A stretch of DNA of 64,000 nucleotides from Pectobacterium betavasculorum. Its GTDB lineage: Bacteria; Pseudomonadota; Gammaproteobacteria; Enterobacterales; Enterobacteriaceae. The position numbers were made by a program, and so were the translations under genes. The stretch's first letter is position 1; the number at the start of each line of letters is the position of its first letter. The notes below the pieces were generated by a model. It worked only from the letters and a program-made list of their open reading frames with translations, had not been told where the DNA came from and did not search any database. The stretch spans positions 1,364,001-1,428,000 of the forward strand of contig NZ_JQHM01000001.1 in assembly GCF_000749845.1 (NCBI RefSeq), given 5' to 3'. Of this stretch, positions 21,637-31,608 are shown one piece after another.

Positions 21637-22104
21637 ATGATGAAGCGTTTACTTGTGGTTACCCTTGCTGGTATCACGCTGGCTGGTTGTGCTAATACCA
21701 GTACGCTTTCAGGTGATGTGTACAGTGCATCCGAAGCTAAGCAGGTGCAGAGCGTTACCTACGGCACCATCGTTTCTATGCGTCCGGTTCAGATTCAGGC
21801 GGGAGAAGATTCTAACGTTATCGGTGCTCTGGGCGGTGCGGTACTGGGTGGATTCCTGGGTAACACTATCGGCGGCGGATCTGGTCGTAGTCTGGCGACA
21901 GCGGCTGGTGCGGTGGCAGGTGGTGTAGCGGGTCAAGGCGCAACGGGTGCACTGAACCGTACACAGGGCGTAGAACTGGAAATTCGTCGTGATGACGGTA
22001 GCACCATTATGGTGGTACAGAAACAAGGCGATACGAAATTCAGCGCAGGCCAACGCGTAGCCATGGCGAGCAACGGTCACAGTATTACCGTCTCTCCACG
22101 CTAA
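21637..22104 (+). CDS. slyB: Outer membrane lipoprotein SlyB
   Basis: 155 residues, the same length as E. coli SlyB. The lipobox is LAGC (ITLAGCAN), giving a lipidated N-terminus. A glycine-zipper segment (VIGALGGAVLGGFLGNTIGG and the following AAGAVAGGVAGQGATG) is typical of the Rick_17kDa/SlyB family and probably embeds in the outer membrane. It helps maintain outer-membrane integrity and is PhoP-controlled in E. coli; I could not confirm a good PhoP box here. Divergent anmK and convergent slyA flank it as in E. coli. Confidence 0.94.
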   Translation: MMKRLLVVTLAGITLAGCANTSTLSGDVYSASEAKQVQSVTYGTIVSMRPVQIQAGEDSNVIGALGGAVLGGFLGNTIGGGSGRSLATAAGAVAGGVAGQGATGALNRTQGVELEIRRDDGSTIMVVQKQGDTKFSAGQRVAMASNGHSITVSPR

Positions 22105-22110
22105 TGTTGT

Positions 22111-22143
22111 GTGACGATCGCCGCAGATAGCGGCGATCGTCAC
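22111..22143. terminator. Hairpin between slyB and slyA
   Basis: A 14-bp perfect stem (GTGACGATCGCCGC and its complement) with a 5-base loop lies between the convergent genes. There is no T-run, so termination efficiency is uncertain. Confidence 0.6.
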
Positions 22144-22235
22144 AACGAATAATCAACTCCCGGAACGAATAACCAATAGCACGTATCGGTAATCTTACCA
22201 GAATTTAATTCTCCCTCTGCGCAACCCAAATTTAG

Positions 22236-22673
22236 CTACGCTTGATTCTCATGTAATGCCAATATATTTTTCTCAAGCCGCGCCACCAGCAGCGCTAATT
22301 CATCAACCTGCTCCGGCGTAATACCAAATAATACTTCACTACGTGTATGACTAATTACGCCATTGACTGCCTGTATTATTGGCTCTGCTGATTCAGTCAG
22401 CATAATACGTTTTGCCCGGCGATCGTGTGCACAAACATGGCGAGTGATTAACCCTTTTTCCTCAAGCTGATCCAGTGTTCGAACTAATGAGGGTTGCTCA
22501 ATACCTATTGCTTTGGCGAGTTGAATCTGCGACTGGCCAGGGGGTAAATGGTATATGTTATGCAACGTGACCCAATGCGTTTGAGTCAGTTCAAGTGGTT
22601 TTAATCGATGATCGACCAGCGCACGCCACACGCGCACCAGACGGGCTAAATCAGATCCTAATGGCAATTCCAT
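22236..22673 (-). CDS. slyA: MarR-family transcriptional regulator SlyA
   Basis: About 145 residues, nearly identical in the N-terminal half to E. coli SlyA ([50 protein letters not shown]). The winged helix-turn-helix spans roughly residues 30-100, with DRRAKRI in the wing. In soft-rot bacteria the orthologue (Hor) controls exoenzymes and antibiotic production; in enterics it counteracts H-NS. The second of two adjacent ATGs (22673, MELPLGS) aligns with the family start. Confidence 0.94.
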   Translation of the reverse strand: MELPLGSDLARLVRVWRALVDHRLKPLELTQTHWVTLHNIYHLPPGQSQIQLAKAIGIEQPSLVRTLDQLEEKGLITRHVCAHDRRAKRIMLTESAEPIIQAVNGVISHTRSEVLFGITPEQVDELALLVARLEKNILALHENQA

Positions 22674-22901
22674 CACCTCTCCTTATTGTTAGTACGCTAA
22701 GTTATATCCCTGGATTGCAATCAACTCTGATTTATAAGAATAAAAAACGATTTTATTATCGTAAAAAATAGAACCCTAACGGAAGTGGATTCTATCAAAT
22801 AAACGTCTTTTAAAAATGATCTCAGGCTTATTTTATTCAATCGAACGCTCCTGCGTTGCTTAAACAAAATTTCACGTAAATAGATCATCTATAAAAATGG
22901 C

Positions 22902-23141
22902 TTAAAACAACGATGGCTGATGGGACTCTGCTGGCGCATCGGCTTTCTCTGAACGTTGTAATCGTTTCATTCTCTGCCGACACAGACGCAGCACATCCTG
23001 TTTCTGCGCATCACTCATTTGACCCCAACTAAAGCGCTCATTGCGATTACGAAAGCAACCACGACAATATCCGCCTTCATCCGCCTGACAAATACCACGG
23101 CATGGATTAGGGACAACAAAGAGTTCAAGTTGCTCTGGCAC
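22902..23141 (-). CDS. ydhL: DUF1289 family protein (YdhL)
   Basis: 79 residues when started at GTG 23141, the same length as E. coli YdhL. The Cys pattern PNPCRGICQADEGGYCRGCFRNR suggests a small metal-binding site. The C-terminal end is SHQPSLF, also as in E. coli. GGGAGG lies a few bases upstream of the GTG; a longer frame runs upstream but its extra 64 residues do not resemble the family. Function is unknown. Confidence 0.82.
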   Translation of the reverse strand: MPEQLELFVVPNPCRGICQADEGGYCRGCFRNRNERFSWGQMSDAQKQDVLRLCRQRMKRLQRSEKADAPAESHQPSLF

Positions 23142-23429
23142 AACACCTCCCGCTACAACTCTATTTATTGAAGCCCTGTTCTTTACTGCTGGCAAGCCCA
23201 AACGGACAGTCACAATGAAAATAATTAGGTAACCATTGTAATAACTGACGATTTTTTTACACGCAGAGCGGTCTAAAATTAACCGGGTGCGCGATTTGTC
23301 CCTCCTGATAGTACGTTTTAACACAAACCTCACCGCAGTGTCGCATTTTTAGCATCATCCCAACGGCTTGGACTCAGCAGAGCCACAACGCTATACTTCC
23401 CTTTTGTTGCACTTTTTAACGAGGACACT

Positions 23430-23837
23430 ATGCGTTTACTTCATACCATGCTGCGTGTTGGCGATTTACAACGCTCTATTGATTTCTATACTCAAATTCT
23501 GGGAATGCGTGTGTTACGCACCAGCGAGAATACCGAATACAAATACACGCTGGCTTTTGTCGGTTATACCGAAGAGAGCGAGGGTGCGGTTATCGAGCTG
23601 ACCTACAACTGGGGCGTCGATAGCTATGAACTGGGCAATGCCTATGGTCATATCGCATTGGGCGTTGACGATGTGGCCGCAACCTGTGAGCGCATCCGTA
23701 AGGCGGGTGGCAATGTGACGCGTGAAGCAGGTCCGGTAAAAGGCGGTACGACCGTGATCGCATTCATTGAAGATCCAGACGGTTATAAAATCGAATTGAT
23801 CGAAAACGCTCACGCCGGTAACGGCATCGGACACTAA
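23430..23837 (+). CDS. gloA: Glyoxalase I (lactoylglutathione lyase)
   Basis: 135 residues, as in E. coli. It converts the methylglyoxal-glutathione adduct to S-lactoylglutathione. The four metal ligands are all present: His5, Glu56, His74 and Glu122, the nickel-type pattern of the bacterial enzyme. GAGGAC precedes the ATG. It is followed by rnt on the same strand. Confidence 0.96.
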   Translation: MRLLHTMLRVGDLQRSIDFYTQILGMRVLRTSENTEYKYTLAFVGYTEESEGAVIELTYNWGVDSYELGNAYGHIALGVDDVAATCERIRKAGGNVTREAGPVKGGTTVIAFIEDPDGYKIELIENAHAGNGIGH

Positions 23838-23985
23838 TACGCTGCGCAATACAGGTGTCACATCGGCACCTGTTCTTCTCTATTCCTCTATCACCTTCGC
23901 CATTTGAAATGGCAACGGGTATGCTGCATCTCCAGCCAAAATTTGCAATAATGCGCGCTGCGTTTTGCTAACGATTAAGAGACAA

Positions 23986-24657
23986 ATGGCTGATAAAAGT
24001 GATCTGAACGCCCTGAGCGGTCGTTTTCGTGGGTTTTACCCGGTAGTGATTGATGTTGAAACCGCCGGATTTAACGCGAAAACCGATGCCTTGCTGGAAG
24101 TCGCAGCGGTAACATTAAAAATGGATCAAGACGGTTGGTTGCAGCCAGATGAAACGCTACATTTTCATGTTGAGCCATTCGAAGGTGCAATACTGGAGCC
24201 GGCTGCACTGGCATTTAACGGCATTGACCCCACCAACCCGCTACGAGGCGCGGTGAGCGAATACGATGCGCTGCATGAAATTTTTAAAGTCGTGCGTAAA
24301 GGGATCAAAGATCAGGGCTGTAACCGCGCGATTATCGTGGCGCACAATGCCACATTCGATCACAGCTTTATGGCAGCAGCAGCAGAGCGTTGTAGCCTGA
24401 AACGTAATCCATTCCACCCTTTCGCCACCTTCGATACCGCAGCGCTCAGCGGCCTGGTGTTAGGCCAAACGGTTCTTGCTAAAGCCTGTATTACCGCTGG
24501 TATTGCGTTTGACTCCAGCCAGGCGCACTCCGCGCTCTATGACACCAATCAGACCGCGTTATTGTTCTGTGAGTTGGTCAACCGCTGGAAACGCCTGGGG
24601 GGATGGCCGCTTGCGTTGGAAGAAAATTCTTTGGAAGACGCGTCAGCCGAAGACTGA
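23986..24657 (+). CDS. rnt: Ribonuclease T
   Basis: 223 residues (E. coli 215) of the DEDDh exonuclease family. Asp23 and Glu25 lie in VVIDVETAG; the later motifs are [11 protein letters not shown] and the [11 protein letters not shown] segment. It trims the 3' ends of tRNA, 5S and 23S rRNA. ATG 23986 ([10 protein letters not shown]) matches the family start; the frame extends seven codons upstream. In E. coli lhr follows rnt, but here grxD does. Confidence 0.95.
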   Translation: MADKSDLNALSGRFRGFYPVVIDVETAGFNAKTDALLEVAAVTLKMDQDGWLQPDETLHFHVEPFEGAILEPAALAFNGIDPTNPLRGAVSEYDALHEIFKVVRKGIKDQGCNRAIIVAHNATFDHSFMAAAAERCSLKRNPFHPFATFDTAALSGLVLGQTVLAKACITAGIAFDSSQAHSALYDTNQTALLFCELVNRWKRLGGWPLALEENSLEDASAED

Positions 24658-24684
24658 GACGGTGGGAAAGACAGAAATCAAAAA

Positions 24685-24704
24685 CGGGTGCCTTAAGGCA
24701 CCCG
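24685..24704 (+). terminator. Terminator-like palindrome after rnt
   Basis: The perfect 20-bp palindrome CGGGTGCCTTAAGGCACCCG lies between convergent rnt and grxD. There is no T-run on the plus side; on the minus strand it is followed by TTTTTGATT, which makes it a good terminator for grxD as well. Confidence 0.65.
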
Positions 24705-24767
24705 CAGGAAAGATTCACGCTAGCAGCATAACAACATTTAGCATCGTTATTATGCTTGATAAGAGCA

Positions 24768-25118
24768 TTACTCTTGATCGGCCTGCTGCGCTTTGTATTT
24801 GTCTGCCGTTTCTTTGATCAACTGTTGCAGTTCACCGCGCTGAAACATTTCAACCACGATATCACAGCCGCCAACCAGTTCACCGTCAACCCACAGCTGT
24901 GGGAATGTCGGCCAGTTGGCGTATTTTGGCAGCTCAGCACGAATATCTGGGTTCTGTAAAATATCCACATACGCAAAGCGTTCACCGCATGAAGACAATG
25001 CCTGAACGGTTTGAGCTGAAAAACCGCAGCTTGGCAATTTCGGGGAGCCTTTCATGTACAGCAGAATCGGGTTTTCAGCAATTTGGCGCTGAATTTTTTC
25101 AATTGTCGGTGTCGTCAT
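24768..25118 (-). CDS. grxD: Monothiol glutaredoxin 4
   Basis: 116 residues (E. coli 115) with the monothiol active site CGFS at residues 31-34 and the glutathione-binding segments FPQLWVDGELVGGCDI. GrxD carries and delivers [2Fe-2S] clusters. A 341-bp gap upstream separates it from divergent mepH. Confidence 0.96.
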   Translation of the reverse strand: MTTPTIEKIQRQIAENPILLYMKGSPKLPSCGFSAQTVQALSSCGERFAYVDILQNPDIRAELPKYANWPTFPQLWVDGELVGGCDIVVEMFQRGELQQLIKETADKYKAQQADQE

Positions 25119-25459
25119 CTTCTTGCTTCCTTAAATCTATAGGATGGCTAACGTCCAAAACGCTAGCCATGAGCCGCCGTCAGAGTTATTACGACAGCGA
25201 CATTGACTCAGTGATATTGTACCGATGCCACTAGCCACAAAAAAACGCCATTTTTTGTAGGGTTATTTTCTCTTATCGCTTCACCTTATTGATGAAATCA
25301 ACGCCAGAAAGTGCTGATAAATCAATCGAAAAAATAACTATTAACGTTTTTTCACTATTCTGTATGAATAAAGCGACCGTGCCCACTTTTTTATGATGCT
25401 GTTTTCAGGAATACTGTACGGCTTGAGCGAGTTAAGGATTATGTTCGGTCACTTTTATT
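25119..25459. other. Intergenic region between grxD and mepH
   Basis: 341 bp, presumably holding the two divergent promoters. It is AT-rich in its right half. No RNA gene, repeat or clear operator is recognised. Confidence 0.4.
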
Positions 25460-26311
25460 ATGCGCTTATTTATTACTCTTTTTATATTGTTTTTCAGTAA
25501 TCTATCCCTGAATTTAGTTCAGGCTGCGCCGCATACTCCGCATTCAGCACCGAAGAAAAGCGCCGTTGAAGAAACGAATAAGAAAAGTCGTCAAACAAAG
25601 GGGAATGCTAAATCACCGACTCCGATCAAAAGCAAAAAACCAGAACCTACCGCAGTCAGCAATAAAACCAAACCCCGTAGCGCTAACAAACTGACAGAAA
25701 AAACACCGTCACGCACACAAAGCAGCACGCCCGCGCTAGTAAAGAAAAATATTAAAAAGCTGAGGCCTGAAGAAGAGAAGCAGACAATAGCACAGGCTAG
25801 AGTAAAAACCGGGTTAAAGAAGAGCGTGCTCAAAGGGAAAGTTGATAAAAATCCTTCTCCGACAGAAAAAGGCATGATGCTTAGTGGAGCGCATAAAAAA
25901 CGCTATCAGCATGCCAAAACTACAGCCATGAATAAATTGATGAGCCAAATAGGTAAACCTTATCACTGGGGCGGTTCTTCACCCTTTACCGGGTTCGACT
26001 GTAGTGGGTTGGTTTATTACGCTTATAAAGACGTCGTTAAGATCCCAATTCCACGCACTGCGAACGAAATGTATCACCTGCGTGATGCCGCGCCGATTAA
26101 AAAGAGCGAACTGGAAAGTGGCGATTTGGTCTTCTTCCGTATCAATAATCGTGGCGCAGCCGATCACGTCGGGGTTTACCTGGGGGAAGGGAAATTTATC
26201 CAGTCACCGCGTACAGGTTCAGATATTCGTATCAGCAAGCTGAGTGAGGATTACTGGCAGGAGCACTACGTTGGCGCGCGGCGCGTGGTAACACCGCAGA
26301 CGATTCGTTAA
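25460..26311 (+). CDS. mepH: NlpC/P60 murein endopeptidase (MepH type)
   Basis: 283 residues: a signal peptide (cleavage near VQA at residue 22), a long basic, Pro/Ser/Thr-rich linker (about 23-150) and a C-terminal NlpC/P60 domain. The catalytic Cys181 is in FDCSGLVYYAYK and His236 in AADHVGVY. The third polar residue falls at Gln248 in FIQSPRTG, where many homologues have His. It cleaves D-Ala to mDAP cross-links, as MepH does during wall expansion. The position after grxD matches E. coli ydhO. Confidence 0.87.
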   Translation: MRLFITLFILFFSNLSLNLVQAAPHTPHSAPKKSAVEETNKKSRQTKGNAKSPTPIKSKKPEPTAVSNKTKPRSANKLTEKTPSRTQSSTPALVKKNIKKLRPEEEKQTIAQARVKTGLKKSVLKGKVDKNPSPTEKGMMLSGAHKKRYQHAKTTAMNKLMSQIGKPYHWGGSSPFTGFDCSGLVYYAYKDVVKIPIPRTANEMYHLRDAAPIKKSELESGDLVFFRINNRGAADHVGVYLGEGKFIQSPRTGSDIRISKLSEDYWQEHYVGARRVVTPQTIR

Positions 26312-26346
26312 GCAGATTATATCTGGTATACCCTAAGTAATTCGCG

Positions 26347-26384
26347 ATTCAGACACGTTTTATGCATCATTAACGTGTCTGAAT
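26347..26384. other. Long hairpin downstream of mepH
   Basis: A 13-bp perfect stem (ATTCAGACACGTT / AACGTGTCTGAAT) with a 12-base loop lies between mepH and the small gene ynhF. No T-run follows on either strand. It may be a terminator or a 3'-end stabiliser. The bases before it (TACCCTAAGTAATTC) resemble the left end of the element at 31609. Confidence 0.5.
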
Positions 26385-26412
26385 ACCTAACCCGCGCAGA
26401 AGCACCGATCGG

Positions 26413-26502
26413 TTAGTTCAGCACCGCAACAAAGCTAAACACGATGATCACAGCCAAAGAGCCAACCGTTGTCAGCAAAGACATCTTCAAATTTGTATCC
26501 AT
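26413..26502 (-). CDS. ynhF: Small membrane protein YnhF
   Basis: A 29-residue protein starting MDTNLKMSLLTTVGSLAV and ending FVAVLN, with one membrane span. It has the same length and pattern as E. coli YnhF, which lies in the same neighbourhood between the sodB and purR regions. The ribosome binding site AAGGAG is well placed. YnhF is a known inner-membrane microprotein whose function is not established. Confidence 0.8.
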   Translation of the reverse strand: MDTNLKMSLLTTVGSLAVIIVFSFVAVLN

Positions 26503-26892
26503 AAATCACTCCTTATTAGCGAACAAGCTTCATGTGAAACTTTATCTGAAAAAAGACACCGCCATTCGCAGCAGAACCTACTTAGGCGGCTAAGGCTACA
26601 AAAAATAGGGTTATTACGATTCTTTCATAATTTTAGCGAAAAATCTCGGACGAATGCATCACTAATAGTATAAATTAGCTCTTTCACTTTCATGATAAAT
26701 CGGACACAATCCGCTGTTTATGAAAGCGCTGCGTATCAGTCGAAAAACATCAACCCAGACCCCTTCGGTATAGCATTCGGCATTCTCCTTCTGAAATCCT
26801 GTTTTTTAGCTTAGAAGAAGAACTTTAAACGTAGGCAAACGATTAACAATATACTTACGTCTGTAACAGGTAAGTTCAGGAGTCATTTTTAG
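26503..26892 (+). promoter_or_regulatory. purR upstream region
   Basis: 390 bp without a gene. sodB, which lies near here in E. coli, is absent. The left part would hold the ynhF promoter and the right part the purR promoter and leader. Apart from the PurR-box candidate at 26833 nothing specific was recognised. Confidence 0.4.
26833..26848 (+). promoter_or_regulatory. Candidate PurR operator (autoregulation)
   Basis: AGGCAAACGATTAACA resembles the PUR box consensus (ACGCAAACG-TTT-C-T) and lies about 45 bp before the purR ATG, where the E. coli gene has its own operators. Confidence 0.55.
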
Positions 26893-27918
26893 ATGGCAAC
26901 GATTAAAGATGTGGCAAAACGTGCTGGCGTTTCCACCACAACCGTATCGCACGTGATCAATAAAACACGTTTCGTCGCCGAAGAGACTAAGGCAGCCGTC
27001 AGGGCAGCAATCAAAGAATTGCACTATTCTCCCAGCGCTGTCGCTCGCAGCCTCAAAGTTAATCACACCAAATCTATTGGCTTGCTGGCCACATCCAGCG
27101 AAGCGCCCTACTTCGCCGAGATTATTGAAGCGGTCGAAAACAGCTGTTATGCCAAAGGTTACACGCTGGTGTTGTGTAATTCTCATAACGACATTGGCAA
27201 GCAGCGCGCCTACCTTTCCATGTTGGCGCAAAAACGTGTCGATGGCCTGTTGGTAATGTGCGCCGAATACCCGCCAGAGCTATTGGGCATGCTGGAAGAT
27301 TATCGCAGCATTCCAATGGTCGTGATGGACTGGGGACAGATGCACAGCGATTTTACCGACACGATTATCGATAACGCCTTTGAAGGCGGTTATATGGCGG
27401 GTCGCTATCTAATTGAGCGCGGTCATCGGGATATCGGCGCAATCCCCGGTATTCAAGAACGTAACACCGGTAGCGGACGCTACCTCGGCTTTTTAAAAGC
27501 GTTGAAGGAAGCCGACATCACCGTGCGCGACGAATGGATTGTCCAGGGTGATTTCGAACCAGAATCCGGCTATAAAGCCATGCATCAGATTCTCGCGCAG
27601 AAACATCGACCTACAGCCGTATTCTGTGGTGGCGATATCATGGCGATGGGTGCCATCTGTGCCGCAGATGAACTGGGTCTGCGCGTGCCGCAGGATATTT
27701 CGGTGATCGGTTATGACAACGTGCGCCACGCACGCTTCTTTACGCCAGCACTGACCACCATCCACCAGCCGAAGGAGCGCCTGGGTCAATCCGCATTTTC
27801 TATGCTGCTGGATCGTATTACTAGTAAGCGGGAAGATGCGCACGTCATTGAAGTACACCCGACGCTGATTGAACGCCGCTCGGTTGCCGATGGTCCGTTC
27901 CGCGATTATCGCCGCTAG
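26893..27918 (+). CDS. purR: Purine repressor
   Basis: 341 residues, identical in length to E. coli PurR, LacI family. The N-terminal helix-turn-helix ([20 protein letters not shown]) and hinge helix ([10 protein letters not shown]) bind the PUR box; the periplasmic-binding-protein-like domain binds hypoxanthine or guanine as corepressor. It represses purine synthesis genes. Alone between ynhF and cfa; the E. coli neighbours ydhB and ydhC are missing. Confidence 0.96.
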   Translation: MATIKDVAKRAGVSTTTVSHVINKTRFVAEETKAAVRAAIKELHYSPSAVARSLKVNHTKSIGLLATSSEAPYFAEIIEAVENSCYAKGYTLVLCNSHNDIGKQRAYLSMLAQKRVDGLLVMCAEYPPELLGMLEDYRSIPMVVMDWGQMHSDFTDTIIDNAFEGGYMAGRYLIERGHRDIGAIPGIQERNTGSGRYLGFLKALKEADITVRDEWIVQGDFEPESGYKAMHQILAQKHRPTAVFCGGDIMAMGAICAADELGLRVPQDISVIGYDNVRHARFFTPALTTIHQPKERLGQSAFSMLLDRITSKREDAHVIEVHPTLIERRSVADGPFRDYRR

Positions 27919-27968
27919 TCTCGACGACCAATACAGACGGTTTTTCTATTCCTGCCCATTTTCCCTCT

Positions 27969-28006
27969 CTGCTTCAGCCCAGTTTCTTGTCTGCTGGCTG
28001 AAGCAG
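27969..28006 (+). terminator. Terminator-like hairpin after purR
   Basis: Stem CTGCTTCAGCC / GGCTGAAGCAG (11 bp) with a 16-base loop, followed by TTCTAAATTT. Confidence 0.6.
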
Positions 28007-28113
28007 TTCTAAATTTAATACCGTGTTTCATTTCCTCTGGTGACAGCCGATACGCCGGCTGAGATAAGTGCTGTCCAGTGTTTTACGATACTTTTACATA
28101 AAGTTAAGGGGGC

Positions 28114-29268
28114 ATGATGGGATCACCTTACACAGAAGAATGGGATCGCGATACCGCGCCTTGGTTTCACATAATGCAGGACATGTTGGCCATTGCGGAT
28201 ATCGCGATCAACGGTACTCGCCCTTTTGACATCCACGTAACCCATCCGAACTTTTTTAAGCGCGTCTTGCGAGAAGGCTCGCTGGGATTAGGTGAAAGTT
28301 ACATGGACGGATGGTGGGAGTGTGAACGGCTGGATATATTTTTCCATCGCGTCCTGCGCGCAGGGCTAGAAAATACATTACCTCGTCGCTTGCACGATCT
28401 GACACGAGTCGCCATTTCCCGCGTCACCAATTTGCAGTCCCGCAGGCGAGCTCAGGCTGTCGGTAAAGCACATTACGATTTAGGTAATGACCTTTTTACC
28501 CTAATGCTTGATCCCTACATGCAATACTCTTGCGCTTATTGGAAACAGGCACAGACGCTGGAGCAGGCGCAGGAAGACAAACTCACCATGGTTTGCGAAA
28601 AACTCCAGCTAAAATCAGGGATGACGCTGTTGGATATTGGCTGCGGTTGGGGCGGACTTGCTGAGTTTGCGGCGCGGCGCTACGGTGTTTCCGTTTACGG
28701 CATCACCATCTCCAGAGAACAGCAAAGACTGGCGCAACAACGCTGTCAGGACTTAGACGTCATCATTGCGCTACAAGACTACCGCGATCTCAACCAGCAA
28801 TTCGATAGGATCGTCTCTGTCGGCATGTTTGAACACGTCGGCCCGCGCAACTATGGCTCGTACTTTCGCATGGCGAAACGCAGTCTTAAACCCGATGGAC
28901 TGTTTCTGCTGCATACCATTGGGGCTAATAAGACCAACCCACATATTGATCCCTGGATTCATAAATACATCTTCCCCAACGGCTGTATTCCATCCATACA
29001 GCACATCGCGCAGGCAAGTGAGCCTTACATGGTGATGGAAGACTGGCACAATTTCGGCGCTGATTACGATCGCACATTAATGGCCTGGCAGGCACGATTT
29101 CAACAAGGCTGGCCGCAGCTTGCTACACGCTATACTGCCCGCTTTCGTCGGATGTTTAGTTACTATCTGAGCGCGTGCGCAGGGGCGTTCAGAGCCAGAG
29201 AACTTCAGCTCTGGCAGATCGTATTCAGTATCAGTGGAATTGACGGTGGATTACGCGTTTCGCGCTAA
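28114..29268 (+). CDS. cfa: Cyclopropane-fatty-acyl-phospholipid synthase
   Basis: 384 residues (E. coli 382). It methylenates unsaturated acyl chains of membrane phospholipids using S-adenosylmethionine. The SAM motif is LLDIGCGWGGLAEFA; other family segments are EGSLGLGESYMDGWWE, SVGMFEHVGPRNY and the conserved Cys in YYLSACAGAFRARELQLWQ. ATG 28114 follows AAGGGGG; a second ATG is one codon later. Usually RpoS-controlled, which I could not verify from the upstream sequence. Confidence 0.95.
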   Translation: MMGSPYTEEWDRDTAPWFHIMQDMLAIADIAINGTRPFDIHVTHPNFFKRVLREGSLGLGESYMDGWWECERLDIFFHRVLRAGLENTLPRRLHDLTRVAISRVTNLQSRRRAQAVGKAHYDLGNDLFTLMLDPYMQYSCAYWKQAQTLEQAQEDKLTMVCEKLQLKSGMTLLDIGCGWGGLAEFAARRYGVSVYGITISREQQRLAQQRCQDLDVIIALQDYRDLNQQFDRIVSVGMFEHVGPRNYGSYFRMAKRSLKPDGLFLLHTIGANKTNPHIDPWIHKYIFPNGCIPSIQHIAQASEPYMVMEDWHNFGADYDRTLMAWQARFQQGWPQLATRYTARFRRMFSYYLSACAGAFRARELQLWQIVFSISGIDGGLRVSR

Positions 29269-29279
29269 GAGAAAAGAGA

Positions 29280-29307
29280 AAACCGGATGATCTTGTTCAT
29301 CCGGTTT
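29280..29307. terminator. Terminator between cfa and ribE
   Basis: Stem AAACCGGATGA / TCATCCGGTTT with a 6-base loop between convergent genes. The minus side is followed by TTTTCTCTTTTC, so it would serve ribE best. Confidence 0.7.
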
Positions 29308-29329
29308 ACAAAAAGATACCACGCAGGAA

Positions 29330-29965
29330 TTACGCTTCGTTGGCGAGGTCATTCGCCTGCTTGCTGGCTAACACGCGTTCTACGGTATCGACCACGGCCT
29401 GCGTTTGCGGGTCGATTTCAATATTGATACGATTCCCCAGTCGCTTTTGACCCAGCGTTGTACGGCTCAGCGTTTCCGGAATTAAATGCACACAGAAACG
29501 TCCGCGGGTTACTTCTCCCACCGTCAGACTGATGCCATCAATCCCGACGAAACCTTTATGCAGCACGTATTTCATCAGCGCTTCATCTGCCAGGCGGAAC
29601 CAAATCTGATGATTATTTTCTGAAACCTGAATCTTGACCACTTCCGCCGTACACATGATGTGGCCGGACATGACGTGTCCACCGATCTCATCACCAAATT
29701 TCGCGGCTCGTTCAATATTCACGACGTCGCCTTCATGAATATCGCCCAGATTCGTTAGCCGCAGCGTTTCTTTCATAAGGTCAAAACTGATGCGATCGCC
29801 ATCAATGGCGGTTACCGTCAGGCAGCAACCATTGTGCGCCACCGATGCACCGAGCGTAAGCCCTGGCAGCAGGTCACTCGGAAGTTGAATAACGTGCGTG
29901 CGAAAGTTGGTTTTTTCTTCAATCGACACCACCGGTGCGGTGCCCTGAACAATACCGGTAAACAT
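29330..29965 (-). CDS. ribE: Riboflavin synthase alpha chain
   Basis: 211 residues (the E. coli protein, often called RibC, has 213). It dismutates two lumazines to riboflavin. Two lumazine-binding repeats are visible: residues 1 to about 97 ([12 protein letters not shown] with [11 protein letters not shown]) and 98 to about 200 ([11 protein letters not shown] with [15 protein letters not shown]). Divergent mdtK lies upstream, as in E. coli. Confidence 0.95.
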   Translation of the reverse strand: MFTGIVQGTAPVVSIEEKTNFRTHVIQLPSDLLPGLTLGASVAHNGCCLTVTAIDGDRISFDLMKETLRLTNLGDIHEGDVVNIERAAKFGDEIGGHVMSGHIMCTAEVVKIQVSENNHQIWFRLADEALMKYVLHKGFVGIDGISLTVGEVTRGRFCVHLIPETLSRTTLGQKRLGNRINIEIDPQTQAVVDTVERVLASKQANDLANEA

Positions 29966-30213
29966 GCGATTTGCCTCTTAAAAACAAAGAAATGACTGCA
30001 TGCAGTGTGCCCGATATTCCGTGGAAAACCAAACCGGAATACCGCACGTCAAACGCAATCGAAACAGCAGCGTAACAAAAAGAACATATTCTCTTTCAAG
30101 CTGGTTTACTTTTATTAAGTCGTTACAATAACGCTCTCGTTCTATTCTTGACGTTTTTCATATCCAGATTATTCATCCCGCTAGCAAAGTTAAGTCATTC
30201 AAGGAAGGTATCC

Positions 30214-31587
30214 GTGCATCAGTATCTGACAGAGGCGCGTAAATTATCGACGCTTGCTGTTCCTGTCATTATTGCGCAAGTGTCCCAAACGTCGATGGGT
30301 GTGGTTGACACCATCATGGCCGGTGCTTATAGCGCCACCGATATGGCCGCCGTCGCAGTGGGAACCTCTATTTGGCTACCCGCCATTCTTTTTGGTCACG
30401 GTCTGCTGTTGGCATTAACCCCCGTCGTCGCGCAGCTCAACGGTTCTGGCCGACGCGACCGCATCTCTCATCAGGTGCGACAGTCTTTCTTGCTGGCCGC
30501 CCTCATTTCCGTGCTAACGATGCTGGTACTGTATCAGGGGGAATATGCCATTAATCTGATGAGCGAAGATTCACCTGAATTGGCGGCAAAAGCCATCGGC
30601 TATCTGCATGCGTTGCTGTGGGGCGTTCCCGGTTATTTGTTCTATCAGGTGTTGCGCTGCCAGTGTGAAGGCCTATCAAAAACCTATCCGGGTATGATGA
30701 TCGGGTTCATCGGGCTACTAATCAACATCCCGATTAACTATATCTTTATTCACGGTAAATTCGGCATGCCAGAACTGGGGGGAGTCGGCTGCGGCGTGGC
30801 TACCGCATCGGTTTACTGGATCATGATGCTGTTGATGATGCTCTATACCCGACGAGCGTCCTGGCTACGTGATATCCGCCTTCATCGCCCCGCATTCCGC
30901 CCGGATGTGGCCGTGCTGAAACGTTTGTTTGGCCTCGGTCTACCGATTGCGTTGGCATTGCTTTTTGAAGTCACTCTGTTTGCTGTGGTGGCGCTGTTGG
31001 TATTGCCGCTGGGCGTCATCGATGTGGCTGGTCACCAAATTGCCCTGAATTTCAGTTCGCTGATGTTCGTTCTTCCGCTTTCGGTTGGCGTCGCCACAAC
31101 CATCCGTGTCGGGCATCGATTAGGGGAGGGCTCGGTTGAAAACGCCCGCATTGCCGCACACACGGGTATCATGGTCGGTGTCGCGTTGGCCAGTTGTACG
31201 GCAATTTTTACCACGCTGCTGCGTGAGCCTATCGCCCTGCTCTACAATCAGGATCCGTTGGTTGTCGCGATGGCTTCTCAGCTCATGCTATTGGCCGCCG
31301 TTTATCAAATTTCCGATGCCGTACAGGCGATCGGCAGTGGCGTACTACGCGGCTACAAAGACACCCGCGCGATTTTCTATATTACGTTCACTGCGTATTG
31401 GATATTGGGATTACCGAGCGGCTACCTACTAGCCTTGACGGATATCGTCGTGCCGCGCATGGGCCCGGCGGGTTTCTGGTGCGGTTTCATCATTGGTCTG
31501 ACAGCAGCGGCGGTGATGATGGTGACGCGGATTCGTTTTCTTCAGTGCCAGCCTGCCGCACGAATTTTAGCGCGAGCCGCTCGCTAG
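30214..31587 (+). CDS. mdtK: MATE-family multidrug efflux pump
   Basis: 457 residues when started at GTG 30214 ([10 protein letters not shown]), exactly the E. coli MdtK length. AAGGAAGG lies just before this codon; the longer open frame adds 22 residues not in the family. Twelve membrane spans in two MatE repeats; conserved segments include [22 protein letters not shown] and [17 protein letters not shown]. It exports cationic drugs by Na+ or H+ antiport. Confidence 0.94.
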   Translation: MHQYLTEARKLSTLAVPVIIAQVSQTSMGVVDTIMAGAYSATDMAAVAVGTSIWLPAILFGHGLLLALTPVVAQLNGSGRRDRISHQVRQSFLLAALISVLTMLVLYQGEYAINLMSEDSPELAAKAIGYLHALLWGVPGYLFYQVLRCQCEGLSKTYPGMMIGFIGLLINIPINYIFIHGKFGMPELGGVGCGVATASVYWIMMLLMMLYTRRASWLRDIRLHRPAFRPDVAVLKRLFGLGLPIALALLFEVTLFAVVALLVLPLGVIDVAGHQIALNFSSLMFVLPLSVGVATTIRVGHRLGEGSVENARIAAHTGIMVGVALASCTAIFTTLLREPIALLYNQDPLVVAMASQLMLLAAVYQISDAVQAIGSGVLRGYKDTRAIFYITFTAYWILGLPSGYLLALTDIVVPRMGPAGFWCGFIIGLTAAAVMMVTRIRFLQCQPAARILARAAR

Positions 31588-31608
31588 ATAACGTTTCACC
31601 CTGTCTTC

